From contig NC_016604.1 in assembly GCF_000230895.2 (NCBI RefSeq), forward strand, positions 1,736,001 to 1,800,000: a DNA stretch of 64,000 nucleotides. The letters are read 5' to 3'. Of the stretch, positions 46,404 through 54,890 are shown one piece after another. Source of the DNA: Mycolicibacterium rhodesiae NBB3 (GTDB lineage Bacteria > Actinomycetota > Actinomycetes > Mycobacteriales > Mycobacteriaceae). Below the pieces are notes generated by a model that ran no database searches, was not told the DNA's origin, and saw only the letters and a list, made by a program, of their open reading frames with translations. Position numbers and translations under genes: made by a program. Position 1 is the stretch's first letter. Each line of letters begins with the position of its first letter.

Positions 46404-46420
46404 CCGGCTGGATCAGCCGG
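46404..46420. promoter_or_regulatory. Palindrome upstream of the oxidoreductase-isochorismatase operon
   Basis: CCGGCTG-GAT-CAGCCGG, perfect seven-base arms, 65-81 bases before the operon start at 46485. TTGACA at 46359-46364 would place a -35 element before it. A candidate operator; the regulator is unknown. Confidence 0.38.
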
Positions 46421-46484
46421 CCGAACGGATAGCCAGCGGCGCAGTCATCGCTGGGTCAAGATAAGCCGGTTCATAGGAGGATTC

Positions 46485-47503
46485 GTGCGTGCAGCTGTCT
46501 TGAATGCTTACAACTCACCGTTGCAGATCGGTGAGCTGCCCGATCCGACGCCAGACCCCGGTGAAGTTCTCATCCGGGTATTGGCCTGCGGGGTGAACCC
46601 GCTTGACACCAAGATCCGGCGAGGTGAGGGTTCGCACGCCAAGATGGCTCCACCGGCAGTTCTGGGCATCGACGTCGCAGGCATAGTAGAAGCCGTCGGG
46701 GCAGAGGTCGACCGATTCCAGATCGGCGATGAAGTGTTCGGTATGACCGGCGGGGTTGGTGGCCTGCAGGGATCGCTCGCCGAACTTTCCGCGGTCGATT
46801 CGCGGCTACTCGCCCACAAGCCCCGTGGGCTGTCGATGGAGCAGGCCGCCGCAATTCCGCTGGGTTTCATCACGTCCTGGGAAGGGCTCGTCGACCGAGC
46901 CGGGGAGCCGGGGTCGATGCCGGCCAGCAGGTACTGATCCACGGCGGCGCGGGTGGAGTCGGGTTCCTTGCGATACAACTCGCCGTCGCCCGAGGCGCCG
47001 ACGTCTTCGCCACCGGCAGCCCTTCGAGTCAGGCGGTGATCCGCAAAGCGGGGGCGACCCCGATCGACTACACAGCAAGCACAGTGGACGAGTACGTCGA
47101 GGAGTACACGCGTGGACAAGGTTTCGACATCGTTGTCGACAACGTTGGCGGTGCCACCCTCGATGCATCGTTCACCGCGGTCAAGCCTTACACCGGCCAC
47201 GTCGTCAGCGCGCTGGGTTGGGGAACGCACAGCCTGGCGCCGTTGTCGTTTCGTGGAGCCACCTACTCCGGCGTGTTCACCCTGATGCCGCTGTTGACCG
47301 GCCGCGGTCGCGAACACCACGGTGACATCGTCGCCGAAGCTGCCGCCCTGGCGGACACAGGTCAGCTCGTTCCTCGGCTGCACTCGACGACCTTCACACT
47401 CGATGACGTCAACAGCGCGTATCAGATCGTCGAAAATGGCACTGCCACTGGAAAAGTGGTGGTGTTGCCGAATGCCAGCCCCCGGGAAGAGGAAATGCGA
47501 TGA
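46485..47503 (+). pseudogene. Zinc-type alcohol dehydrogenase/quinone oxidoreductase, frameshifted
   Basis: An MDR-superfamily reductase of about 340 residues if repaired. The first part (MRAAVLNAYNSP, LACGVNPLDTKIRRGEG, PPAVLGIDVAGIVEAVGAEV) ends at an early stop after VDRAGEPG. The rest, with LIHGGAGGVGFLAIQLA and YTASTVDEYVEEYTRG, runs in the -1 frame. One extra G in the gggg run at 46911-46914 would restore a single frame (GEPGVDAGQQVL). GTG start with TAGGAGG four bases ahead. The stop overlaps the isochorismatase start by four bases. Recent mutation or sequencing error. Confidence 0.78.
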
Positions 47504-48156
47504 ACTGGAGCCGGAGTGACACCGCTGTGGTGTTCATCGATCCACAGAACGACGTCCTGAGCCCGACCGGCATCAACTGGGCGGTCACCGGAGACAGCGT
47601 CACCGAAAACGACACCGTCACCCATATGCTCGCCATCTTCGTCGCTGCGCAGGCCGCCGGCTTCGCGATGTTCATCTCGCCGCATTACTTCTATCCCACG
47701 GATCACCGTTGGCTTTTCAACGGAGCACTTGAGACTGACGAACTGCGCACCGGCACCTTCGACCGACCGGGGCCGCTGAACCTCGACGGGTTGCCCGGCT
47801 CCGGGGCCGACTGGCTCGAAGAGTTCAAGCCCTACATCAACGACCCGAACACCATTGTGGTCAGCCCGCACAAGGTCTTCGGCTCGCAAACCAACGATCT
47901 GGTGCTGCAGTTGCGCAAACGCCGGATCCAAAAGGTGCTGTTGGGCGGGATGCTCGCGAACATGTGCGTCGAATCGCACCTGCGAGATCTGCTCGAGCAA
48001 GGCTTCGAGGTCTATGTCGTCCGCGATGCCATCGCAGGCTCACGTCACCCTGAGTGGGGGGACGGTTACGCGGCCGCCCTTGTCAACTACGCCTTTCTCG
48101 CCCACGGCGTGGTCACGACCGAAGAGGTTGTGGACGCGATGCAGTCCGCGAGCTGA
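47500..48156 (+). CDS. Isochorismatase-family cysteine hydrolase
   Basis: A 218-residue cysteine hydrolase. The catalytic triad is visible as D14 (FIDPQND), Lys in SPHKVFG and Cys in GGMLANMCVES. Lacks the ArCP domain of EntB, so is a stand-alone amidase/nicotinamidase-like member. Coupled to the frameshifted oxidoreductase and followed after 21 bases by an SDR, suggesting a small catabolic operon. Confidence 0.85.
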   Translation: MNWSRSDTAVVFIDPQNDVLSPTGINWAVTGDSVTENDTVTHMLAIFVAAQAAGFAMFISPHYFYPTDHRWLFNGALETDELRTGTFDRPGPLNLDGLPGSGADWLEEFKPYINDPNTIVVSPHKVFGSQTNDLVLQLRKRRIQKVLLGGMLANMCVESHLRDLLEQGFEVYVVRDAIAGSRHPEWGDGYAAALVNYAFLAHGVVTTEEVVDAMQSAS

Positions 48157-48177
48157 CCGATGACACCGGGAGCATAG

Positions 48178-49119
48178 ATGAGTCTCGTCACAACCGAATT
48201 CGGGTTCACTTCGACCGCTGACGACGTCCTCGCCGATGTCGACTTGTCTGGGCGACGCGCCGTCGTCACCGGCGCAACCTCCGGGATCGGGGTGGAGACC
48301 GCACGCGCGCTCGCCGCCGCTGGAGCCGAGGTCGTTCTCGGAGTTCGACGACTCGCCGGGCTCGACGTAGCGGCACAGATCGCCGAATCCACCGGCAATC
48401 GGGCTGTTTCAGCCGAAGTCCTCGACGTCGCCGATCTGGGGTCGGTGACGGAGTTTGCCTCCAGGGTGGGCGTCGAGCCGGTCCACATCTTGATCAACAA
48501 TGCCGGCATCATGGCGCTACCTGAATTGGTGCGCACCGGACAAGGCCGCGAAATGCATTTCGCCACAAATTATCTCGGCCATTTCGCCCTCACCGTGGGA
48601 CTGCATGGGGCATTGAAGGCCGCCGGTGGCGCCCGCGTCGTATCGGTCAGCTCCAGCGCGCACCTTATGTCTCCGGTCGTATTCGATGACCTCGACTACC
48701 GCTTCCGCCCCTACGACCCCTGGACGGCCTACGGCCAATCCAAGACCGCAAGCGTTCTGCTCGCTGTCGGGATAACCCAACGCTGGCGGAATGACGGGAT
48801 TGTCAGCAACGCCCTCAATCCTGGCGCGATCGCGACAGGCCTGCAGAAGCACACCGGCGGTCTGCGTACACCGGTCGACCGGCGCAAGACTGTCGAACAG
48901 GGCGCCGCCACCTCTGCCCTGCTGGCAGCCTCTCCGCTGGTCGATGGGATCGGCGGGCACTACTTCGAGGATTGCAACGAGTCCACTGTGGTCGCTCAGC
49001 GCAACGATGACTTCCGTGGCGTCGCGTCGTATGCGCTGGATCCCGTTAACGCCTCAAGGCTATGGGACATCGCAATGGCACTGGCCAATCCGATCGAGCG
49101 AGCCGTCCGGCGCGACTGA
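48178..49119 (+). CDS. SDR (retinol-dehydrogenase-like)
   Basis: A 313-residue SDR of the light-dependent protochlorophyllide-reductase/retinol-dehydrogenase-like group common in actinobacteria. TGATSGIG cofactor site (residues 30-37), NNAGIM, SVSSSAH and YGQSK are intact. Last gene of the operon; convergent with the coiled-coil peptidase-like gene, stops adjacent. Confidence 0.84.
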   Translation: MSLVTTEFGFTSTADDVLADVDLSGRRAVVTGATSGIGVETARALAAAGAEVVLGVRRLAGLDVAAQIAESTGNRAVSAEVLDVADLGSVTEFASRVGVEPVHILINNAGIMALPELVRTGQGREMHFATNYLGHFALTVGLHGALKAAGGARVVSVSSSAHLMSPVVFDDLDYRFRPYDPWTAYGQSKTASVLLAVGITQRWRNDGIVSNALNPGAIATGLQKHTGGLRTPVDRRKTVEQGAATSALLAASPLVDGIGGHYFEDCNESTVVAQRNDDFRGVASYALDPVNASRLWDIAMALANPIERAVRRD

Positions 49120-50265
49120 TCAGCGGCGTGGTGTCGTGGTGATGTGCACGTGGTCGTAGTGGCCGTATCCCGACCCTGCTGGACCGTCCGGCGTGTAGTA
49201 CGTGCCGCGCCAGATCACGTCCTGAAGCCCGAACCGCCCCGCATTGGCTAGCGCGAACGCCATGATCTGGTCCCCGAGCGCGATGCCCTCCGGGCTCTCG
49301 GCGTTGGGAATCATGATGTCGATCGCCAAGCCGCTCGGATGCCATGGCTTCGAGTCCGGCCGGACACCGCCGATCTCGGCGATTTGGGGGAACCGCTGGC
49401 TGACCGCGCGGGCGGCGAGGACGGTGTTGGGCTGTAGTCCAGCCTCCGGTGCGACGCCGACGGGCAACGCCTCCGGAATATCCATGAGCGACGCCACCGC
49501 GGGCGGCGCCACACCGGGAGGCGGGCCGGGCATGGCGACGATGGCGGGGTCTGCCGGAGGTGGCGCGCCCGGCGGCGGTGGTGCCGCAGGCGGTGGCGCG
49601 ACCGGCGGTGGTGCATTGTCGACCACTGCTTGCTGCGCGGGTGTCAACGCCGCGTACTGCGCCTCGGCCGCGGAGATCTGCTGCAGCAGCTCCTTGAGTT
49701 TGGCCTGCAGTTCCGCGCGCACTGCAGCAGCGTGCTCGGCTGCGGTGCGAGCCTCGGTGGCTGAGGCTTCGGAGGCGTGGGCGGCGGAGGCGGCGCGCTC
49801 ACGCGCTGCTTGAAAGGCCTTCATCTGGCCGGCGGTTTCGGCCACGACCGCTTGCTGGATGGACAGCTGGTCGATCAGCTGTTGAGGAGAACCTGCGGTC
49901 AGCAGTGCCGGTAGTTGGCCGGTGCGTCCGCTGACGTACGTCATCGCCGCGATGTGGTCTGCTGCGGCTTGACGAGCGGCGAGCTGAGAATTCGCGGCGT
50001 CCACGGCTGCCAGGTCGGCGCGATGACGTTCCTCGGCTGCGGTCTGAACAGCCGCTTTCTCGTCGAAGTCGCGTTGAGCGTCCGTAACGGCCTCGCGACT
50101 CTCCAGCGCCTGGCGGGACAACTCGTCGAGCCTGCCCAGCGCGTCGGCCGCCGGGTCGGCCCTGACGTCTCCGGCGATCGGTATGGCAAGCGCAAGGACC
50201 GCGGCCGCGCAAGCGCCCGCAGTTCGCCGCGACAAGCGGCGCATCCGACTCATTCGGATTGTCAC
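49120..50265 (-). CDS. Exported coiled-coil protein with a VanY/M15-like C-terminal domain
   Basis: A 381-residue secreted protein. Signal peptide (RRTAGACAAAVLALAIPIAGDVRA), then a long coiled coil (residues 40-200, Ala/Gln/Glu rich) as in RipC-type peptidoglycan-hydrolase N-terminal halves, a Pro-rich hinge (PPPVAPPPAAPPPPG), and a C-terminal domain with WHPSGLAIDIMIP and YDHVHIT, matching the His/Asp/His zinc set of D,D-peptidase-like folds (ARB_07466 C-terminal type). GTG is the first start; an ATG four codons later is also possible. Likely acts on or near peptidoglycan. Confidence 0.78.
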   Translation of the reverse strand: MTIRMSRMRRLSRRTAGACAAAVLALAIPIAGDVRADPAADALGRLDELSRQALESREAVTDAQRDFDEKAAVQTAAEERHRADLAAVDAANSQLAARQAAADHIAAMTYVSGRTGQLPALLTAGSPQQLIDQLSIQQAVVAETAGQMKAFQAARERAASAAHASEASATEARTAAEHAAAVRAELQAKLKELLQQISAAEAQYAALTPAQQAVVDNAPPPVAPPPAAPPPPGAPPPADPAIVAMPGPPPGVAPPAVASLMDIPEALPVGVAPEAGLQPNTVLAARAVSQRFPQIAEIGGVRPDSKPWHPSGLAIDIMIPNAESPEGIALGDQIMAFALANAGRFGLQDVIWRGTYYTPDGPAGSGYGHYDHVHITTTPRR

Positions 50266-50383
50266 GATCCTTCGTTGCAGGGACCGTTCGTGGTCCGGCT
50301 ACGTGTATCTCGGACAGGCTATGAACTGACGTCGACGATGTCTAATCGACCGTCAACTTTTCTTCAGCGCCACGGCAATACAT

Positions 50384-50590
50384 TCAAGCTGCGACGGTGG
50401 TGCCGCAGATGCCGCAGACCTCGAACTGTTGGCGTTTCCACCGCGCAACCGGAACGAAGAACAACGTGAACTGCTTGAACTGCCGCATCCGCGTCCATTG
50501 CGTCGTGTCGTGGCAACGCGGACATGCGCGGACATCTCCGGCGCCGAGATACTTCTGCTTGGTGCCCAGACCGAAGATGAAGAACAACAC
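50384..50590 (-). CDS. Small zinc-ribbon protein
   Basis: A 68-residue protein with an N-terminal short hydrophobic stretch (LFFIFGLGTK) and a four-Cys zinc ribbon: CPRC ... CGIC, separated by a WKRQQFEV-type beta strand. This pattern (LFFI-FG-G-K, then ribbon) defines a small bacterial zinc-ribbon family. The GTG before LFFIFG is chosen; the frame is open 22 codons further upstream without family match. Function unknown. Confidence 0.7.
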   Translation of the reverse strand: MLFFIFGLGTKQKYLGAGDVRACPRCHDTTQWTRMRQFKQFTLFFVPVARWKRQQFEVCGICGTTVAA

Positions 50591-50657
50591 GACACCACCG
50601 TACGGAGACTGCGCAAAGCCCACCGCGCTCGCCCTGGATCTGCGGTGAACCGGCACG

Positions 50658-51842
50658 ATGGAGGAGATGGACGTCTTGGTGGTCGGCGCCGGGCCGGCCG
50701 GAATGGCTCTGGCGGGCGCGTGCCGCAGCGTCGGATTGACAACGGGGCTGCTCGACCCGGCCCCCCAGCGGCCGTGGATGGCGACCTACGGGATGTGGAG
50801 CCGAGAACTGCCGGACGACCTGCCCGCGTCGGTCGTCGCGGCGCGGGCCGCCGGTCGCGCGATCGCGGTGACAGAGCACGATCTGGGTTGGGAGTACGCC
50901 GTCCTGGACGTGCCCGCACTGCACTCTCACCTCAGCGATCGGCTGCGCGGGGTGGACGTGCGGGTCGGGCGAGCGGTGGGCTCACCGGGGCGAGGAGTGG
51001 TTGCGCTGGCCGACGGCTCACACATCCGGGCGTCGGTCGTCGTCGACGCGGCCGGGCGGTGGCGGCCACTGGCCGCAACAAAGGCGCGCCGCACTCCGGC
51101 CGAGCAGACTGCGTACGGGCTCGTGCTCGACGAGGACGCGGTGGCGTCGATGGTCGATCCCCATACGGCGCTGTTCATGGATTGGCGCGCCGACCACGGG
51201 GACACAGGTTGGCCCACGTTTCTCTACGCGATTCCACTGGGCGCGGGCAGGGTTCTCGTGGAAGAGACCTCGTTGGCACGACGACCCGGGCTTTCGCTGG
51301 CGACCCTGCGGCGGCGACTGCACGCCCGGCTTGAACGCCGTGGCATTCCGATCCCGAAAGACGCTCACGACGAGAAGGTTTCGTTCCGAGTCGACGATTC
51401 GCGCCACGACGGGGCAGGTGCGCTGGGTTTCGGCGCGGCCGCACCGCTCATCCACCCGGCAACGGGATACAGCCTCGCTGCGTCCTTCCGCCTTGCGCCG
51501 CAGGTGGCCGAAGCGATAGCCGCGCATCTGCCCGACCCGGGCCGGGCGCTGTCGGCGGCGCAGCGAACCGTGTGGTCGCCGTCGGCACAAGCGATTCACC
51601 GATTTCGGCTGATCGGGTTGGAGGCGATCCTGCGCATGCCGCCCGACGAAGTCCCCGATTTCTTCGAGCGGTTCTTCAGCCTCCCCGAAGAGCACCGGTG
51701 GACCTATCTCACTGCGCGCGATGACGTCGGTGGCACGGCGGTGGCGATGGGTCGCCTTTTTCGGGTGTCCGACTGGCGGTTGCGTCGCCATCTCGTCATG
51801 TCGCCCGTGCGCCGCCCGCTGAAGACCAACGATGTGACCTGA
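50658..51842 (+). CDS. crtL: Lycopene beta-cyclase, CrtL type
   Basis: A 394-residue FAD/NAD(P)-dependent lycopene cyclase. The dinucleotide motif VLVVGAGPAGMALAG is near the N-terminus, followed by TYGMWSRELP, which marks the plant/cyanobacterial CrtL-type rather than the heterodimeric crtYc/Yd form. The middle FLYAIPLG and later GFGAAAPLIHPATGYSLAAS are family conserved. Introduces beta-ionone rings into lycopene. No crtE/B/I genes nearby, so carotenoid synthesis genes are elsewhere. Confidence 0.86.
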   Translation: MEEMDVLVVGAGPAGMALAGACRSVGLTTGLLDPAPQRPWMATYGMWSRELPDDLPASVVAARAAGRAIAVTEHDLGWEYAVLDVPALHSHLSDRLRGVDVRVGRAVGSPGRGVVALADGSHIRASVVVDAAGRWRPLAATKARRTPAEQTAYGLVLDEDAVASMVDPHTALFMDWRADHGDTGWPTFLYAIPLGAGRVLVEETSLARRPGLSLATLRRRLHARLERRGIPIPKDAHDEKVSFRVDDSRHDGAGALGFGAAAPLIHPATGYSLAASFRLAPQVAEAIAAHLPDPGRALSAAQRTVWSPSAQAIHRFRLIGLEAILRMPPDEVPDFFERFFSLPEEHRWTYLTARDDVGGTAVAMGRLFRVSDWRLRRHLVMSPVRRPLKTNDVT

Positions 51843-51866
51843 TCCCAAACACGCGTCGACGTCCTG

Positions 51867-52028
51867 CTATGCGACGGACATGCCCACCGAATCGCCGTCG
51901 GCGACCCACCGGGTGAACCCGCCGCATCCGCACAATGTGCATCCGGAGCGTTTGTGGTCGCCGCCGGGGCATCCGCACTGGCAGACGCTGTTCATACGGG
52001 CGACCGAGAGGAGTACACGATCTATCAC
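51867..52028 (-). CDS. Cysteine-rich mini-protein, possible metallothionein-like
   Basis: A 53-residue protein with six Cys and one His packed in about 20 residues: C-x-C-x-C, His, then C-x2-C-x-C (VCQCGCPGG ... GCTLCGCGGF). The GTG start at 52028 has AAGGGAAG at 52033-52040 before it; an internal ATG at 51995 would still keep all cysteines. Cys is otherwise scarce in this GC-rich region, so the cluster suggests metal or thiol binding. No known family recognised; similarity to mycobacterial MymT is only in size and Cys clustering. Confidence 0.55.
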   Translation of the reverse strand: MIDRVLLSVARMNSVCQCGCPGGDHKRSGCTLCGCGGFTRWVADGDSVGMSVA

Positions 52029-52141
52029 TGCACTTCCCTTCGGACCGGACTACGAAAACCACCACGTAAAGCGGTTTGAATATGCCCAGGGAAGTAAGCC
52101 GCCAAACCGCCGCCGATGATGACGTGGCTCACACGGACTCG

Positions 52142-52519
52142 TCAGGAGACCAGCAGCAGTGCCGCGGTGAGGAGCAGGACCACGGCAGTGCCGCCGTGCA
52201 CGCCGTACGCGATCGGCTTGGCTCCACCGTGACGCAGGACGATCGCAGCATCGGCGATCGGGATGAGGGTGGCGGCCAGCATCACCCAGCCGGCGAGGTG
52301 GGTCGCATTGTCGACCAAGAGGATGGCGACGAACAGGCCGGTGGCGATGTCGCGGACGCCCTTGACGCTCAGGTAGGCGCGCACCTCGGACCGATTCGGG
52401 TCGGTGGGAACGCCGTAACCGACCGCGGCGATGCCTGGCGCGACGAGGAAGCGGGCGCCGATGAAGACGATCGCGGCGGCTAGCAGTGCGGCCAGAATGT
52501 AGCCGGCGGTGGCGGTCAT
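52142..52519 (-). CDS. DUF4267 membrane protein
   Basis: A 125-residue four-helix membrane protein of the DUF4267 family: GYILAALLAAAIVFIGARFLVAP, then SVKGVRDIATGLFVAILL, and a C-terminal GGTAVVLLLTAALLLV. Downstream of the DUF1772 gene in a probable two-gene operon controlled by the divergent TetR regulator. Physiological role unknown. Confidence 0.78.
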   Translation of the reverse strand: MTATAGYILAALLAAAIVFIGARFLVAPGIAAVGYGVPTDPNRSEVRAYLSVKGVRDIATGLFVAILLVDNATHLAGWVMLAATLIPIADAAIVLRHGGAKPIAYGVHGGTAVVLLLTAALLLVS

Positions 52520-52564
52520 GTCGTGCGCTCCTGGGTTGTCGGCGGATGGTCGAGTAGGTAGGGG

Positions 52565-53041
52565 TCAGAGGATGGCGACGCCGCACAGTGCCACGACGGC
52601 GAATCCCTGAAGGGCGGCGCGGATATAGATGATCGAGTCCCACTTCGCCTGCAGCGCGCGGCCGTTCGCGAGCGCTCGGCCGGATTCGGCGGCGGCGGTC
52701 AGCTGTCGGTTGATCGGCGCGCTGATCCGGATGTAGAGCAGGAGCCAGATCAGGAGCGCAACCAGAGCGGTGGCGGCGGCCGCGGCGTGCGCCCAGAGCC
52801 CGGCGGTGACCGCAAGCACAACGGTCGCTGTCGTGGCCGCGATGGCGAGTACTCCGGGTACCGGCATGCGTCGGTCCCCGTAGCGGTGCACATAGCCGGT
52901 CACGAGGACCAAGGCGTTGTCGTCGAGCCTCGAAAGCGCGGGGCGAAGCACGACCGCGCAGAACACGTCGGTGCCGAACACCACTGCGGTGCCAAGCACC
53001 GCGATGACCGCGAGGATGTTGGTGATCAGGATCGGATCCAT
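52565..53041 (-). CDS. DUF1772-like membrane protein
   Basis: A 158-residue protein with four predicted transmembrane helices (ILAVIAVLGTAVVFGTDVF, VLAIAATTATVVLAVTAGL, AATALVALLIWLLLYI, AALQGFAVVALCGVAIL). The ATG is preceded by GAGGAG at seven bases, which sets the start. First gene of the pair divergent from tetR; operator copies lie 28-86 bases upstream. Function unknown; DUF1772 proteins are anthrone-oxygenase-like in some contexts. Confidence 0.75.
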   Translation of the reverse strand: MDPILITNILAVIAVLGTAVVFGTDVFCAVVLRPALSRLDDNALVLVTGYVHRYGDRRMPVPGVLAIAATTATVVLAVTAGLWAHAAAAATALVALLIWLLLYIRISAPINRQLTAAAESGRALANGRALQAKWDSIIYIRAALQGFAVVALCGVAIL

Positions 53042-53068
53042 CGAAAGCTCCTCTCGAACCGATGGTGC

Positions 53069-53127
53069 TAGCAACGCTAACCCCGCCCGTGCAACCCGGT
53101 CAATAGCGCTGCTATTCCCGCTAGCGG
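53069..53127. promoter_or_regulatory. TetR operator cluster, TAGC-N3-GCTA repeats
   Basis: Between the divergent tetR and DUF1772 genes are two TAGC-N3-GCTA palindromes (53069-53079 with AAC centre; 53104-53114 with GCT centre, extending to AATAGC...GCTATT) and a perfect CCGCTAGCGG palindrome at 53118-53127. Centre-to-centre spacing of the first two is 35 bases. They fit binding sites for the adjacent TetR. Confidence 0.5.
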
Positions 53128-53142
53128 TGATACTGTTCGGCT

Positions 53143-53709
53143 ATGGGAATCGAGGACCGGCGGGCGCGGGAGCAGGCCGAACGGCGCCGGCTGATCGTCA
53201 CCACCGCCCGCAGGCTCGCCGAGGCCGACGGCTGGGACGCCGTCACCACACGCAGACTGTCCACCGAGATCGAGTACAGCCAGCCCGTGCTCTACAAGCA
53301 CTTCACCGGAATGGAGCAGATCGCCGACGCCGTCGCCCTGGACGGATTCGCCGAGCTGGCGGAGGCGATGCGCCGTGTTGACGACAGTGCACGCGAGGAC
53401 GCTCTGACGCGCATCGCCCATGCGTATCTGGCGTTCGCCCAGGCGAATCCGGCGGTCTACGAGGCGATGTTCTCGCGCGCCAGCGGGCTGCGCTTCGCGG
53501 CCGACGACACGCCCCCCGAGCTGTCGGCGGCATTCGCTGTGCTGCGCGACGCGGTCTCCCACAGCGCGCGCGGACTGGATCCCGACACGATGACCGAGCT
53601 GTTCTGGGCCGCACTGCACGGCGTCGTCACCCTCGGCCGTACCGGTCGGCTGCGTCCCGACCATGACGACGAGCGCGTGCGGTTGCTCGTCGAGCGGTTC
53701 GGCGGCTGA
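53143..53709 (+). CDS. TetR-family regulator (WHG-domain type)
   Basis: A 188-residue TetR repressor. The HTH is clear (TTRRLSTEIEYSQPVLYKHF, residues 40-59). The C-terminal ligand domain contains YLAFAQANPAVYEAMFSR and FWAALHGVVTL, as in the TetR_C_13/WHG group. Divergent from the DUF1772-DUF4267 pair, with the operator cluster between. Likely represses both directions. Confidence 0.86.
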   Translation: MGIEDRRAREQAERRRLIVTTARRLAEADGWDAVTTRRLSTEIEYSQPVLYKHFTGMEQIADAVALDGFAELAEAMRRVDDSAREDALTRIAHAYLAFAQANPAVYEAMFSRASGLRFAADDTPPELSAAFAVLRDAVSHSARGLDPDTMTELFWAALHGVVTLGRTGRLRPDHDDERVRLLVERFGG

Positions 53710-53766
53710 GGGCATTTCGTTCGCAGATCGCGCATGCTTTCGGCGACATCGGGAAATACTGCGCAC

Positions 53767-54228
53767 GTGAGGCGCGGCATTCTGCGATCGACATTCGTTC
53801 TGACCCTCCTGCTCGCGATCTCTTCCTTCGCGTCCGGTACCGCCGTAGCCGCCGAACTCGGTGATTACCTCTGGACAAGTCGTCCCTTGCTGCTGTTCGC
53901 GCCGTCCGACCGCGACCCCCGGCTCGTCGACACCGTTCAGCGGATCCAGGCGAGCCGGTGCGACGTCGTTGACCGCGACATGGTGATCGGTGTGGTGGTG
54001 AACGAGGGCGTCAGCTCGCTCGACGGTCAGGCCGTCGGCGCCGATCAGGCGCGGCGGTTGATGAAGCAGTACGCGGTCGACGAGAACGCGTTCACCGTGG
54101 TGTTGGTCGGAAAGGACGGCGGCGAGAAACTGCGGGTCAACCAGGTTCCGGATCTTCGGACGATCTATGCCGTCATCGACGGTATGCCGATGCGGAGCCG
54201 CGAGGCGAACAGCGGTCCGAGGTGTTGA
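53767..54228 (+). CDS. Secreted DUF4174 protein
   Basis: A 153-residue protein with an N-terminal signal peptide (ILRSTFVLTLLLAISSFASGTAVAA) and a DUF4174-type, thioredoxin-like fold: LGDYLWTSRPLLLFAPSDRDPRL, then FTVVLVGKDGGEKLRV and a YAVIDGMPMR ending. The GTG before RRGILRS starts the signal; an ATG 33 bases upstream is also in frame. Coupled to the following CIA30 gene by TGATG. Periplasmic; function unknown. Confidence 0.74.
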   Translation: MRRGILRSTFVLTLLLAISSFASGTAVAAELGDYLWTSRPLLLFAPSDRDPRLVDTVQRIQASRCDVVDRDMVIGVVVNEGVSSLDGQAVGADQARRLMKQYAVDENAFTVVLVGKDGGEKLRVNQVPDLRTIYAVIDGMPMRSREANSGPRC

Positions 54229-54818
54229 TGCGCACGCGGGGATTGGCCTGCGTCGCGTTCGTGTGCTCGGCACTGCTGGTCTTGGCATGCGGGACCGCTG
54301 TGGGTGAGGAGCCCGACGTCGTTCTCGTCGAACTCGACGACGCCGGTGATGTGGCTGCCTGGACGACGGTCAACGATCCCGTGATGGGCGGTAAGTCAAC
54401 GGCCAGAATCGAATTCGGCAATGGCGGCCTGGTGTTCTCCGGCAACATCTCGCTGGAGAACAACGGCGGGTTCGCCTCGGCCCGGGGGCCGCAGGACCCC
54501 GATATCGGGCGACGAGCAACCGGTGCGACGTCACTTCGCGTGCGCGCTCTCGGCGACGGCAAGACCTATGTCTTGAAGGTGGGGACTGCGGGGCAGCCGT
54601 GGTCCTACATCCAGCGGTTCGCCACCGAGGCCGGCGTCGAGCGGAATTACGACCTACCCGTCGGAGACTTCACGCCGGTGGGAATGCGCCTTGATCCGGC
54701 ACCGGACGCGCCGCCAACGATGGACCCGTCACTCATCAGCCAGATGGCGGTCTACATTCTCGACAAACAACAGGGCCCGTTCGAACTCACCCTCATCGAG
54801 ATCACCGCCACGATGTAA
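54228..54818 (+). CDS. CIA30-domain lipoprotein
   Basis: A 196-residue protein of the CIA30 family (named after a mitochondrial complex I assembly factor). The lipobox VLAC gives Cys21. The core TVNDPVMGGKSTARIEF and GNISLENNGGFASARG are diagnostic of CIA30, as is the carbohydrate-binding-like beta-sandwich. ATG overlaps the DUF4174 stop. In bacteria these are envelope proteins of unknown role, not complex I factors. Confidence 0.82.
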   Translation: MRTRGLACVAFVCSALLVLACGTAVGEEPDVVLVELDDAGDVAAWTTVNDPVMGGKSTARIEFGNGGLVFSGNISLENNGGFASARGPQDPDIGRRATGATSLRVRALGDGKTYVLKVGTAGQPWSYIQRFATEAGVERNYDLPVGDFTPVGMRLDPAPDAPPTMDPSLISQMAVYILDKQQGPFELTLIEITATM

Positions 54819-54890
54819 AGATTCGGGAGTCCGGCATGTCTTCCGGCGCGGCTACCCGGTTCACACCAGTCCCATCGTTAACATCCCGCC

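Noticed and set aside
51880..52119. 79-codon forward frame overlapping the Cys-rich mini-gene
   Set aside because: Pro/His/Arg-rich, no ribosome-binding site; the reverse frame has a clustered Cys pattern and a better initiation site.
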